Of a DNA stretch of 64,000 nucleotides, positions 1-11,144 are shown piece after piece. Each line of letters begins with the position of its first letter. Position 1 is the stretch's first letter. The stretch comes from Buddleja alternifolia (Eukaryota > Streptophyta > Magnoliopsida > Lamiales > Scrophulariaceae): assembly GCA_019426215.1 (NCBI GenBank), contig CM033400.1, forward strand, positions 13,996,568-14,060,567. Direction: 5' to 3'. The position numbers were made by a program, and so were the translations under genes. The notes under the pieces were generated by a model. The model saw only the letters and a list, made by a program, of their open reading frames with translations. It was not told the origin of the DNA and did no database searches.

Positions 1-423
1 TAAATGACAAAAAAACATGTCATTAAAGGTGAGAAACATGAAAAACACGCACTTTTTTTCTTCAAAAATCCACTGTTTGCAGACTTTTTAAGAACACAGG
101 GTGGTTTTTAGCCTATTTCGTTAACATAGGGGTTTTTTGGAATTACACATTAACAAAGGTTTTTTTTTTTGCATTAATCCCTAATTCTTTTATCCATATA
201 TGCCTTTAACGTGTTTGAGAAAGAGAGAATGAGATGAGAGATTTTAGGAGATATTTGTCAGTTTTCCTTATTTAAATAATATTAAATATATAACTTGAGA
301 TAGGTGTTTGGTTAAGAAATCATAATCTGAACCATTGGATCAAACCTTTTATGATGTGTCATCCAATTTAAGGGGGTATTGAACACAATTAATGGAAAGG
401 GGTATTGGAGAGGAGTCGGATCC
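1..423. other. AT-rich noncoding DNA
   Basis: No credible coding frame, terminal repeat or RNA gene is visible. The stretch is AT-rich with homopolymer T runs. It ends at the target duplication of the hAT-like element that follows. Confidence 0.5.
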
Positions 424-431
424 GTTATTAC

Positions 432-1376
432 CTATGATGCACGGATACGGGTACGGCGAATACGGGTACGATATGATACGGGTACGGAATACGCGATTTT
501 CCAAAATTTTAGGATACAATACGCCTGAGATACGACTATATATATATATATAAACTTGAATTTTTTACAATCCACTAAATGAAGTCACATGACCATTCAT
601 ACTTATAGATGAAGATGCTATTATAATAATTAGTTAATTACTGAACGTATAAAATTTCTATAATCGATAGTCATAACTATCGAAACTTTATTCTACACAC
701 CAATTAAGTGGATTTAAAACTTTATCAACCTTTTTCTCGAACAACATTACAAGACAAAAATACAAACATCAATCTATATTATTGCATATTACTAAAAGAG
801 TAAAAGTAGAAGAGTGTTTATTGTTTATACTCAGTACAACAACAAAATATTTAACAAAATTGAAAACTATAAACAAATCTCAAAATCCTAATTAACTTAC
901 TTGAAGAGTTCTCGAAGAACTGAAGGGTGGAATTCGAAAAGAGTCTAGAAGACAGAATACTTCAGTTATAAGACGAAAACGGATTTCTATCGCATATTGG
1001 GTATTGCAATTGCAGAGCAGAAGACGGATGAGGGTTTTTTTCTCCATTCTCGTTTCTATTTTTTTCCAATTAATCGTGGATTTTTTTGTTAAATTATTAT
1101 AGTAATAAGTTTTCACCTTTGAATTTTGAGTTTTGACCCAAAAAGTATTTCAAAATATCAAAAAATGCCCTTTCCGTATCGGATACTTCCCGGATACTTC
1201 GGGGATACTTTCAATTGCCGTATCGGATACCGTATCCGATTTTTTTTATTTTTTTTATTTTCGGATACTTCAAAACTGTATCCGGTACGTATCCACCCCG
1301 TATTCTACCCGTATCCGTATCCGGTACAAGTACGATACTACACCGAATCATTTTTAAAAGTATCCGTGCATCCTAG
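432..1376. mobile_element. hAT-like non-autonomous DNA transposon
   Basis: The two ends are inverted repeats: CTATGATGCACGGATAC at the left and the complement of CTAGGATGCACGGATAC at the right, with one mismatch. The element is flanked by a perfect 8-bp direct repeat GTTATTAC at 424-431 and 1377-1384. An 8-bp target duplication is the hallmark of hAT transposons. Both subterminal zones are packed with GGATACGGGTACG-type motifs in opposite orientation (about 440-535 and 1170-1365), as expected for subterminal transposase-binding repeats. No transposase can be read; the short open frames inside are made of the repeats. The superfamily is inferred from the duplication length and termini. Confidence 0.8.
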
Positions 1377-1384
1377 GTTATTAC

Positions 1385-2034
1385 TTATTAGTGTGAATCG
1401 CTGTTGAAAGAAAAACGAAAAGAAGTTTCTAATGTGAATCCAAGATTTTGGGAAACAAACAAAAAGAAAATCAAATAAAGACCAAAATGCATTAACTGCG
1501 GGTCGTACTTCATCACTTTGACATTTGACTTGTTTTGTAATATCATTTTCCACTTTTCGTTTTCCTTAATCTACAATATTACGCCCCCACAGACACAATG
1601 CAACTTGTTCTACTTCTCAATAGTTCTCATCAATGGACTGCTAGTTATCTTTAAGAATCTACTCTATATATATAATACTATTAAATATTAATCCTTTTCA
1701 ATTAATTGCAATGGATGATAACACATCCGTTATAACTTATTTTGGAGTTGTTGACTTTTATGCCATTAAGCTACAAAATTATTAGTGATTTTTTTGGTGT
1801 AATAAAATATTTCATATACAATTTGAATGTCAGCAAAATAGAAGTATTGCACCACACAAATATGTATATCACACTATTGACATTTCAGGATAGTCTCAAT
1901 TTCTTTCATGAGATTCTGATACAAAAAATATATTTTGAAATTTTATATATAGCCAAAATTTTAAATAAACATAAAAAATTGAGAGTGTTTTCTTCTTTTT
2001 TTTTTTAATGAAAGAAAAACGGTATGTTATTAAA
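1385..2034. other. AT-rich noncoding DNA
   Basis: I see no recognisable gene or repeat boundary. An 88-codon open frame at 1742-2008 is low-complexity AT-rich sequence with no motif. Confidence 0.5.
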
Positions 2035-2363
2035 TTAAGAAGACGATGCTAAATCCGCATCCAACAAAGGAACAATAGAATCCGGAGGATCCAACCACTC
2101 GTCAAAACTAACATCCAAGCGAGCTAAAATATGAGCTATAGAATTAGCCAAACGAGATACAAACATAAAACGACAAGAAAAGAAAACCAAACAAGATCTA
2201 ATATCCGTAAAGATATGATTAAGGAAAGAGCAATCCAGCACATGTCTTGAATCCTTTTAATAACCATAATGCAGTCACCTTCGAAATCAATATCAGACCA
2301 GCCCTTCCTCCTTGCAAAGACAGTGTTTAAAAAGCCTTCCTCCTTCCAAAGACAGTGTTTCAA
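2035..2363 (-). pseudogene. RNase H-like domain fragment (RVT_3 type)
   Basis: Minus-strand frames give RKGWSDIDFEGDC, then after a frame change FVSRLANSIAHILARLD. These are the central acidic block and the C-terminal (V)xRxxNxxAHxLA block of the plant RNase H-like domain found at the C-terminus of non-LTR retrotransposon polyproteins and related proteins. The fragment needs at least one frameshift near 2220-2240 and has no upstream reverse transcriptase. A short tandem duplication of about 32 bp at 2300-2367 (two copies around AAAGACAGTGTTT) sits at its N-terminal side. Probably a dead LINE 3' fragment; a fragment of a host RNase H-like gene is the alternative. Confidence 0.6.
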
Positions 2364-2386
2364 AAGCTAATAATCACGTAGGGATA

Positions 2387-2708
2387 TCTATACTGTTAGT
2401 TATCGAACAAGACCAAATGTGTGTTGGACTGGTAAACCATTTTGGTGTAATTTGGTTTCATGCATCATGTGGTAGTAAAGATGCTATTTCATATGTTTTG
2501 ATAAGGTGATATAATGACAACCTTATGGTCCATAAAATCAAATGTAGAGAAATGTTGTCTATGAATTCTAATGTTCAATATTGATATTTTTTTTTTCAAT
2601 TTTTCCTTCTTTCTTTAACCTTTTATTCGAACTAATTAATTATAAATAAATTATTTACTTTTTTTAAATTTTTTTTTGCACACGCGTAGGGTGTATCTTA
2701 CCAACTAG
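2387..2708 (+). mobile_element. Candidate non-autonomous Helitron
   Basis: The left end reads TCTATACTGTT. The right end reads CTAG, preceded by ACAC/GTGT, a short stem with a 7-nt loop, after a T-rich tract. The preceding base is A and the following base is T, the A^T target expected for Helitrons. The length (322 bp) and both ends resemble the insert at 29360-29684. The hairpin here is weak, so the call leans on the comparison. Confidence 0.45.
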
Positions 2709-2747
2709 TCATAAACTATTGGGATGGTTATACTCACACCCCCCTCA

Positions 2748-4403
2748 TGTTGGGATTTATGACATAAAAACACAGCGGAAAATAAAACTCCCACGTGGTT
2801 CATCTCGATTTTGCATATTCATATTGTGTTTCAAAATATGTACCTTATTCGCGAATTTTAGTTTCTGAACCAGAAACCACGATCCCTTTTGAACAACAAA
2901 ATTGTCGCCATCTCTAAATTGCCATGCTGGAATCAAAAGCGAAAATCCTCTTCTTTTTCCTCCTTGAAATCGGCTAGATGGAGAGAGAGATGGAAGATAA
3001 ATTTGACTTGGAAAGAAATTTATGATTTGAGGCTTACTTTGATTTTCACTAAGTATTATATTTATACTACTAATGAAAAACAAATAACCTAATAATCCTA
3101 GGCATATGAGGACGCCCACTTAGGGCTTTTCTAAGCCCTATGCTTAGTCCATTTTAATTTATTTAATTATATATTTAATTAATATAATTTATCCAATAAA
3201 TAAATTAATCAAATAATTAATTAAATCCTCATTAACTCTATAATTATTTTTCTCCAAGAAATTAATTAACATGTCAACTTAATTAATTAATAAGATCATC
3301 CAATGATTAATTCATTAATTTCGATATCCAATACCGAGAATTCTTTCAAGTTAACTTCCATGATTTTTCCTTTTGCAATTCCTTTAAGCGCGACTCTTTA
3401 GGTTCGTCTCAAAAGGCAATTGGGAGGAATCCAAGAGGATGTGAGTGAGGAATCCAAGAGGATGTGAGTAACACCTAGCCAGCCCCGTGGCTCACATCGT
3501 ATCCCAATTGAGAAAGAATGAATAGGATCATTTCAAACTTTATACGCTGTGAATATCGTACGAGTATAAACCTTTTATTCATATATCCCAGTCAAGTGAG
3601 AGTCATGGTTTAGTCAAACTCACAGGACTTGACCATATGCTTAGCTCATAATGAATCGAGGTCACTGAGTATATCTTCGTGTCTAACATGAGTATCTCTT
3701 TATGCTTTGTCCAAAGACTTTTGACCTCATTCATTCATGACTGCATAGGATATTTAGCTCATTCACTTATGACAGAATAAATCCCATTTTGCCAATCCGT
3801 TAAGACTGCCACTTGCCCATCAAGTCGTACTTCGAGGTCGACCCCACCAATGGGTGAATTGGATCTAACCGCTCTAATGGCAGACTTGATGTCACAAGTA
3901 CATCTTCAACTTGATTGCTCAGGTCTAATGTTCATGCGCACCTATCAAAACTTATCGGTTTATGTCATTGACTGTCAGTGAGTGAATACCCATGTGACAA
4001 AACCGATGCCAATCGTGTTTGAACATATCAGTCTAACTGAGATGTCAATGATATAAGTTCCCACTACCATTCCCATAGTGATTGACTGACACTTTCTTTG
4101 TAAAAAACTTACATTGTACATGTCTCTATTCTGTATTGATGTCCAGTCAATACTTTTTTTGACTTGAGAACCAAATTTAGATAATAAGGATCAAACTTTT
4201 CTAGTGCCATTCTTCCTAACCCATAGGAAGTAGAAGGTTTGCATTATTACCAAGGACTTTACGCTGTTTATGAAAACCTTTCAAACGCCTATAAGAAAAC
4301 AACACAATAATGCCTTATATTATGAAAAGATATTGTTTAGTTACAAGTTAGCGCCCTATAAATCTATCCTCTTTATGGCATTTGAGGGCATACACACTAA
4401 AAA
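2748..4403 (-). repeat. 3' LTR of copia element I
   Basis: About 1656 bp, matching 10194-13345 outside the nested insertion, from the block beginning TGTTGGGATTTATGAC onward. The inner edge follows the minus-strand polypurine tract; its exact base is blurred by a short A run (4399-4403). Confidence 0.9.
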
Positions 4404-6399
4404 TCTCCCACTTGCTATGGTATTTAATAACCATCCCTTCCAGATGTTTTTCTAGCACCGCCTGTGCCAATGGCTTGGTCAATGGGTCAGCGACATTGTC
4501 GGCTGAGACTATTTTCTGAACAAATATTTCTCCTCGTGCAATGATCTCTCTTATGATGTGATATCTCCTCTCGATGTGTTTGGACTTATTGTGAGACATG
4601 GGTTCCTTCGCTTGAGCTATTACTTCGGTGTTGTCACAATAAAGTCGCAACGAGAGCTTTATGCTTGGAACCACTTGAAGTTCTTCTATGAACTTCCTAA
4701 GCCAAACAGCCTCTTTAATTGCCTCAGAGGCAGCTATGTATTCAGCCTCTGTCGTGGAGTCTGCGGTTGTGCTTTGCTTGGAACTTTTCCAAGTCACCGC
4801 TCCACCGTTAAGGGTGAATACGAATCCTGAGGTGGATTTTCAATCATCGACATATGATTGAAAATCCAAGTCAGTGTAACCGTCCACTCTCAGGTTACCA
4901 CTCCCATAGATGAGAATCATATCCTTAGTTCTCTTCAGATACTTTAGGATATTCTTCACAGCTATCCAATGTTCCTTGCCAGGGTTTGCCTGAAATCGAC
5001 TAACAATGCTTACTGCATAAGCTATGTCAGGTCCAGTACACAGCATCACGTACATCAGGCTACCCAAAACAGATGCATAGGGTACATTACTCATCTCTTT
5101 TTTGTCTTTCTCACTTTGAGGACATATAGATTTCGAGAGATGTATCCCATGCCTCATTGGCAGGAACCTTTTCTTAGAATGCTTCATCCTATATCTCTTT
5201 AGGACCTTTTCCAAGTAAAGGGCTTTAGAGAGCCCTATCATTCTATTTGTTTGATCTCTGTAGATTCGAATCCCTAGAATATAAGTTGCCTCTCCCAAGT
5301 CTTTCATGGAGAAAGTACTCGAAAGCTACTTCTTAACAGTAGTGAGCATTCCTATATCATTCCTTATGAGTAATATGTCATCTACATATAACACAAGGAA
5401 TGTTATCTTGCTCCCGCTAATCTTCTTGTAAACACATGGCTCGTCTTCATTTTTTATGAAGTCAAATCCTTTGACAGCCTCATCAAAACGCAGATTCCAG
5501 CTACGAGATGCTTGCTTGAGTCCATAAATGGACCTCTCAAGCATACACACCTTATGCATATGGTCCTCGGATACAAAACCTTTAGGCTGTTCCATATAGA
5601 TATCCTCTTCTAGGAATCCATTTAGGAAAGCAGTTTTGACATCCATTTTCCATATTTCATAGTCTAGGTGTGCTGCTATTGCAAGTAGAATCTTTATTGA
5701 TTTGATCATAGCCACTAGTGAAAAGGTTTCTTGGTAGTCAATTCCTTCTTTTTGACTATACCCTTTCGCCACTAGCCTGGCTTTGTAGATGTCAACCTTG
5801 CCATCAACAACAATATTTCTCTTGTAGATCCATTTGCACCCAATTGGTTTTACCCCATTAGGTCGATCCACAAGTTTCCAGACTTGGTTTGCATGCATCG
5901 AATCGATCTCAGTTTGCATAGCTTCACGCCATCTAGTAGCATCCACATCCACAATTGCTTTATCATAAGTGGAGGGATCATCTCCATGACCCCCTTCTAA
6001 TACAGAATAAAGATCCAACTCCTTTTTTACTAGATATTCATACCTCTCAGGCGGTTTAGGTATCCTACTTGACCTTCGCGGTTGTGGTTGTGTTACAGAA
6101 GGTTCGGTTCTCACTTCCTGTGTAGATGTATCCACTGATGTTTCTTTTTGTTCTTCGAGAACAATCTTTCTACCCGCTTCTCCTTCTTGAATGAACTCTT
6201 CTTCAAGAAAGTGGGCTTTTAAAGCTATAATGATCCTCTGATCCTCGTGTAGGTAAAAGAGGTATCCCATTGAATCCTTAGGATATCGAACGAAATGCCC
6301 TTTCACGGATCTAGCCTCCAACTTGTCCACTTTAGTCTTCTTGACATAAGCCGGACATCCCCAAATCTTGATGTGGTTAAGATTTGGTTTCCTATTGCT
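4348..6399 (-). pseudogene. Copia pol: integrase C-term, RT and RNase H
   Basis: All segments lie in one minus-strand frame broken by stops. The part from 6330 to 5326 carries the integrase C-terminus and the RT fingers and palm: KMDVKTAFLNG and, near 5375-5400, the catalytic LYVDDILL. The part from 5307 to 4840 continues RT through the connection domain. The part from 4797 to 4348 is copia RNase H, with STTEAEYIAASEA, LYCDNTEVIA and the SKHIERRYH block. Stops at about 5326 and 4840 separate the parts; that near 5326 (VKK-stop-LSSTFSMKDLG) looks like TGG to TAG. The final stop lies inside the 3' LTR. The RT motifs themselves are intact, but no continuous protein can be made. Confidence 0.9.
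4404..4414 (-). promoter_or_regulatory. Polypurine tract of element I
   Basis: The minus strand reads AAGTGGGAGA immediately before the 3' LTR, the usual copia plus-strand priming site. Confidence 0.75.
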
Positions 6400-6939
6400 T
6401 CATATCTCATATGGAGTCTTAGGAACGGACTTGGATGGACATCTATTTAATATGTGTACAGCTGTAAGCAGCTCATGACCCCACAGTGAAATGGGTAAGT
6501 CAGTGCAGCTGAGCATGAAACGAACCATATCTAACAGGTTTTGATTCCTTCGCTTTGCTACTCCATTTAACTGTGGTGTCACTGGAGGTGTGAGCTGTAA
6601 CACTATACCATTCTCTCTAAGGTATACATCAAACTCGTCGCTCATATATTCTCCTCCTCGATCTGATCGAAGAGTTTTTATATGTTGACTAGTTTAATTT
6701 TCCACTAAAGCCTTGAATTCCTTGAACTTTTCAATGGATTCAGACTTATGCCTCATCAGGTACACTAGACCATATCTTGAGGTCATCAGTGAATGTGATG
6801 AAGTAAAGGAAACCTCTCGAGTCATTTCTCTAAATGGTCCACAAACATCAGTATGCACTAAACCTAAGATTTGTGAGGCTCTTTCAAAAGTCCCTGTGAA
6901 GGGGGAGTCTAGCCATCTTGCCTTTGAGACAAGATTCAC
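6400..6939 (-). pseudogene. Copia integrase core, broken
   Basis: The frame follows the gag-protease part after a 1-nt shift. HTDVCGP supplies the first catalytic Asp and SDRGGEY the second, just after an in-frame stop near 6691-6693. The position of the catalytic Glu, normally NGVAERRN, reads NGVAKRRN, a GAG-to-AAG change that would itself inactivate strand transfer. A second stop at the 6400 end (PYEI-stop) matches TGG to TGA. Canonical copia DDE integrases are continuous here, so this is a decayed copy. Confidence 0.88.
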
Positions 6940-8344
6940 AAGTAGGACAGGGATCCAATCCCAATGGACCGATTAGTCCATCTTTCTCCATTTTGTGAAT
7001 TTTATGTTCGCCGGCATGGCCTAGTCTAAGATGCCAGATCAATCTTTGGTTTATTCCAAGCCTACTACGTTTCCTTTGTATAGTATTCACAAAACACTCA
7101 TTCTGGACATTAAGGTAATACAATCCATTTACTAAAGAAGCAAAGCCTACTAATTTATTACCGTAATAAATGTTGCAATGTTCATCAATAAATTGAAAAG
7201 TATATCCAAGTTTAACTAAAACGGGAATTGAAACAATGTTTTTAAGCCAATTGGGCAAAACTAAAACATTATCCAGAAAAAGCAAATGTCCAGAATTTAA
7301 AAGCAATGAGGTAGATCCAATTCGAGTAGTTGTGACGCCTTGCCCGCTGCCTACTCTTATCTTCACCTCATCACTGTCCAGCTTCCTTCCTTGCACCAGA
7401 TCCTGATTCATACAAAAAATGTGAGCACTGGATCCAGAATCAAGAATCCAAGTTGTAGAGAATACAAGCATAGAATAATAAGTTTCATGAACATAAAGTT
7501 CCATACCTTGTACGCCCGGATCCATGTTTGGACAGTTCGTCCTCCAGTGGCCCAGCTCACCGCAGTGTAGGCATCTGTCTGTCTTTTGTGGCCCCTTACG
7601 CTTGTGATTCATAGGAGATTTCCCTTTTCCTTTATCAACACGACCCTGAGCTCCAAGCTCGCCACCCTGCTTTTTAGCTTTCTTCTTCTTATTCTTCGTC
7701 TTTTTGGGCCCAGAAGAGATTACCAATGCAGTTTCTTTTCCCTTGGGCTTCAATTGATATTTTCTAGTGTTTAATTTGTTTATTATCCCAGTTAAATTGC
7801 ATTCAATCTCATTGCAATTGAAGTTCATGACAAATTGGGAAAAAGAATCAGGAAGAGGCTGCAACATGAGATCGGTTTGAAGATGTGGGTTCATTGTAAA
7901 ATCGAGAGCCTCCAAACTTTCGATCCTCGAGATCATCTTGAGGATATGATCCCCAACTTTTTCACCTTCTCTCACTTTGGCCCCGAAGAGCTCTTTAGAT
8001 TTCTCATATCTAGCAGTACGGCTGGTCTCACCATAGAGCTCGACCAAGTGTGCCAAGATAGCCCTTGCAGTGGTCATCTTTTCATGGGACCTCTGAAGCT
8101 CATTTGTCATTGAGCCAAGAATGTACCCACGCACTCGGACGTCGTCCTTTACCCACTTTTCTGGAGCTTGGACTTCTTCCTCGTTGTCACTTGTTCTGGA
8201 AGGCGGAGCTGGGATGTCAGTGTCAAACACGTATCCCAATGACTCCATGTTGAGAGCTATTCTCAAGTTCCTTAGCCAATCCACGTAGTTGGGTCCGGTA
8301 AGGATGTTCTTTTCGAGTAAAACGGAAAGTGGGTTGATTGTCAT
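6884..8344 (-). pseudogene. Copia gag, zinc knuckle and protease
   Basis: A 486-codon open segment and the longest frame of element I. Residues about 1-200 are copia Gag, beginning MTINPLSVLLEKNILTGPNY. A lysine-rich stretch at 213-250 is followed by a CCHC zinc knuckle (CLHCGELGHWRTNC, 258-271) for RNA packaging. The aspartic protease motif WILDSGSSAH lies at about 299-308, and the Gag-pre-integrase HHCC region ends with CPTCESCLKGK. The frame is lost in a five-base G run at 6901-6905 (five C on the coding strand); one base fewer would continue into the integrase. The ATG is the first in frame after the leader. Confidence 0.9.
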
Positions 8345-10180
8345 TTTTGTTTTTGAGAGAGATAAATTAAATAACCGCAGAAAATAAACCAGACTTAATT
8401 AGACACATGTAACTAAACTAAAACCAAGTTTAAAATCAAGGACTTCGACTTATAACTTGGCTTCCACTAAAATTTTCGTGATTCACACTTCCACTATGAA
8501 AAACGGAAGTGATCATTGTTTATAACTTCGTAGTGGGGATTGAGTTCTTTAATTAATGTAATGGATGACAACCCTTTAACGATATTTGGTCCATTACATA
8601 ATTAAAGTGATGTCCAACATCAATCTATCCAATAAACGGTCCAATCTTTTTTCCCATAACCCACCAAAACCGCAACCCTTTAACGATTTATAGGCTTTGT
8701 GGACTATCTAAGTTTATTCCCACTAACTCCTCATAATCTAACATTTGAATTTCACCTTTCAACCCTTTAACAATATTTGGGGTAAAATATGTCTCGATTA
8801 AGGCATCTAATGCACTTAATAAAATTTTAAAATTAAATCTTGATATATGACCCCCACTTACTGGGAAGATGCCATATACTAGGTTTAAATCTAAACTCTA
8901 TTAAGTTTAGTGGAGGGAAAGGACACCTAGCGCCCCTTACTAACTTAGTATAATTTTTGTTTGGGAGAATTCATGCTCTAAACATTTATCTAAGTCTCAC
9001 TTTGCACATTATCATATTAATATAGCGCATATTGATTACATACATGCTTCATACAACTAATGAACATGCATCGAAAGCAATAAATCCAACACATTTATCC
9101 ATGGGTTTTATCTAGACGGCCCAAGCCAATGGGCCATCATAAAAACAAAAAATAATCCTAGCTATTCTTCTTGGGCTCCAAGCTCCTTTTTCTTTTGGAT
9201 TGATCTCCTCTTAAAAGGCCAATTCTATTTCTATCTATTACATGAGATTAAATTAACAACCTATACATAATTCTAGAAATAAAATAAATAGGCTCACATC
9301 CGACCCTTACAGCCCATTAAAAAGAAATACAATCAAAAGAAAAACAACATAAACCCTTGGACAATGTCACCATCATATAATACATGCTCGCGGTAAATTA
9401 AAGCAATTATGTTGGTGATTAAGTTAACAATTAATTAGTCTAACTAATTAATTTCCTCAATAAAATTTCAAACTTTATTGGCACTTATGATAATAAACCA
9501 TCTAGTGAGAATTTATTATTTAAATAAATAATTTAATTAAAAAGTCATCCAAGAATAATTAATTAATTATTTCATTTAAATAATTAATATTCAATAAAAA
9601 ACAATTTGGGCTCGATTTCATCAAACATAAATTACCAACCATTGGCATATTTAATATTCAATTAATTAGGCCCAAAACTAATTTATTGAAAGTCCATAAT
9701 TTTAACTAAAACAATTTGGGCTTATTTAATTAAATCCGGGTCATCATCCTTTTGACCCACCCGGATAATTAAAATAGCCCAAAATCCATTTATTTAAAAA
9801 ATTGGACTTGAGAAATTCCAACCCGACCCGCTAGGACCCGGGTCATGAACCCGGGCCCCACTAGCCCGTGTGCGTGCTGTGCGCTCGTGGCCTGGCCGCG
9901 CACTGGCCAGGCGCTGTGGGTGGCCCGAGGACCACCAGCTCCGTGCTCAGCGTGCAGACTACGCGCATTGTTCTCGCCGCGCATGTCGTGGGGTTTTTCC
10001 GATCCGATTCTCACACAACTTTGATTTTTCAATTCACATATCATCATACTACAATATACATGAATTAAACGCAGAAAATTCATGGCTTTAATATCATAAA
10101 AACATATTCGAAAAACATGCTTAAAAATTGCAAAAAATACATAAATTACGTATTCAATTAAATACGAAAATCAGAGATTG
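8345..10180 (-). other. Leader of copia element I, with GC-rich island
   Basis: About 1.8 kb between the primer-binding site and gag, AT-rich and without coding evidence. A distinct GC-rich island at about 9825-9990 contains CCCGGG, GGCCAGG and CGCGC-type words and short inverted repeats such as CCCGGGTC...GACCCGGG. A 97-codon frame at 9790-10083 is a product of the island and has no known motif. Confidence 0.6.
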
Positions 10181-10192
10181 ACTCTGATACCA
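10181..10192 (-). promoter_or_regulatory. Primer-binding site of element I
   Basis: The minus strand reads TGGTATCAGAGT next to the inner edge of the 5' LTR (one-base gap). It matches the 3' end of initiator Met-tRNA at 11 of 12 positions of the usual TGGTATCAGAGC, and fixes the element's direction. Confidence 0.9.
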
Positions 10193-11144
10193 TTGTTAGG
10201 ATTTATGACATAAAAACACAGCGGAAAATAAAAACTCCCATGTGGTTCATCTCGATTTCGCATATTCAAATTGTGTTTCGAAATATGTACCTTATTCGCG
10301 AATTTTAGTTTCTGAACCAGAAATCACGATACCTTTTGAACAACAAATTTTTCGTCATCTCCAAATTGCCACGCCGGAATCAAAAGCAAAAATCCTCTTC
10401 TTTTTCCTCCTTGAAATTGGATAGATGGAGAGAGAGAGAGATAGAAGATAATTTTGACTTGGAGAGAAAGTTATGACTTGAGGCATACTTTGATTTTCGC
10501 TAAATAGTATACTTATACTACTAATGAAAAATAAATAACCTAATAATCCTAGGCATATGGGCTTCCATAGCTTTTCTAAGCCCTATTCTTAGTCCATTTT
10601 AATTTGTTTAATTATATATTTAATTAATATTATTTATCCAATAAATAAATAAATTAAATAATTAATTAAATCCTCGTTAACTCTATAATTATTTTTCTCC
10701 AAGAAATTAATTAACATGTCAACTTAATTAATTAATAAGATCGTCCAATGATTGATTAATTAATTAATTTCGATATCAAATACCGAGAATTCTCTCAAGT
10801 TAACTTCCATAATTTTTTCTTATGCAATTCCTTTAAGCGCGACTCTTTAGGTTCATCTCAAAAGGCAATTGGGAGGAATCCAAGAGGATGTGAATAACAC
10901 CTAGCTAGACCCGTGATTCATATCGTGTCCCAATTGAGAACGAATGAATAGGATCATTCCAAACCTTATACGGTGTGAATACCGTACGAGTATAAACCTT
11001 TTATTCAAATATCCCAGTCAAATGAGAGTCATGGTTTAGTCAAACTCACAAAACTTGACTATATGCTTAGCTCATAATGAATCGAGGTCACTGAGCATAT
11101 CTTCATGTCTAACATGAGTATCTCTTTATGCTTTGGCCAAAGAC

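Noticed and set aside
1126..1407. Open frame rich in Tyr/Arg/Ile/Pro
   Set aside because: It is a translation of the GTATCC repeats at the right end of the hAT-like element.
9790..10083. 97-codon minus-strand frame with Ala/Gly/Arg-rich composition
   Set aside because: It results from the GC-rich island in the copia leader; frames of similar length exist on both strands and no motif is present.
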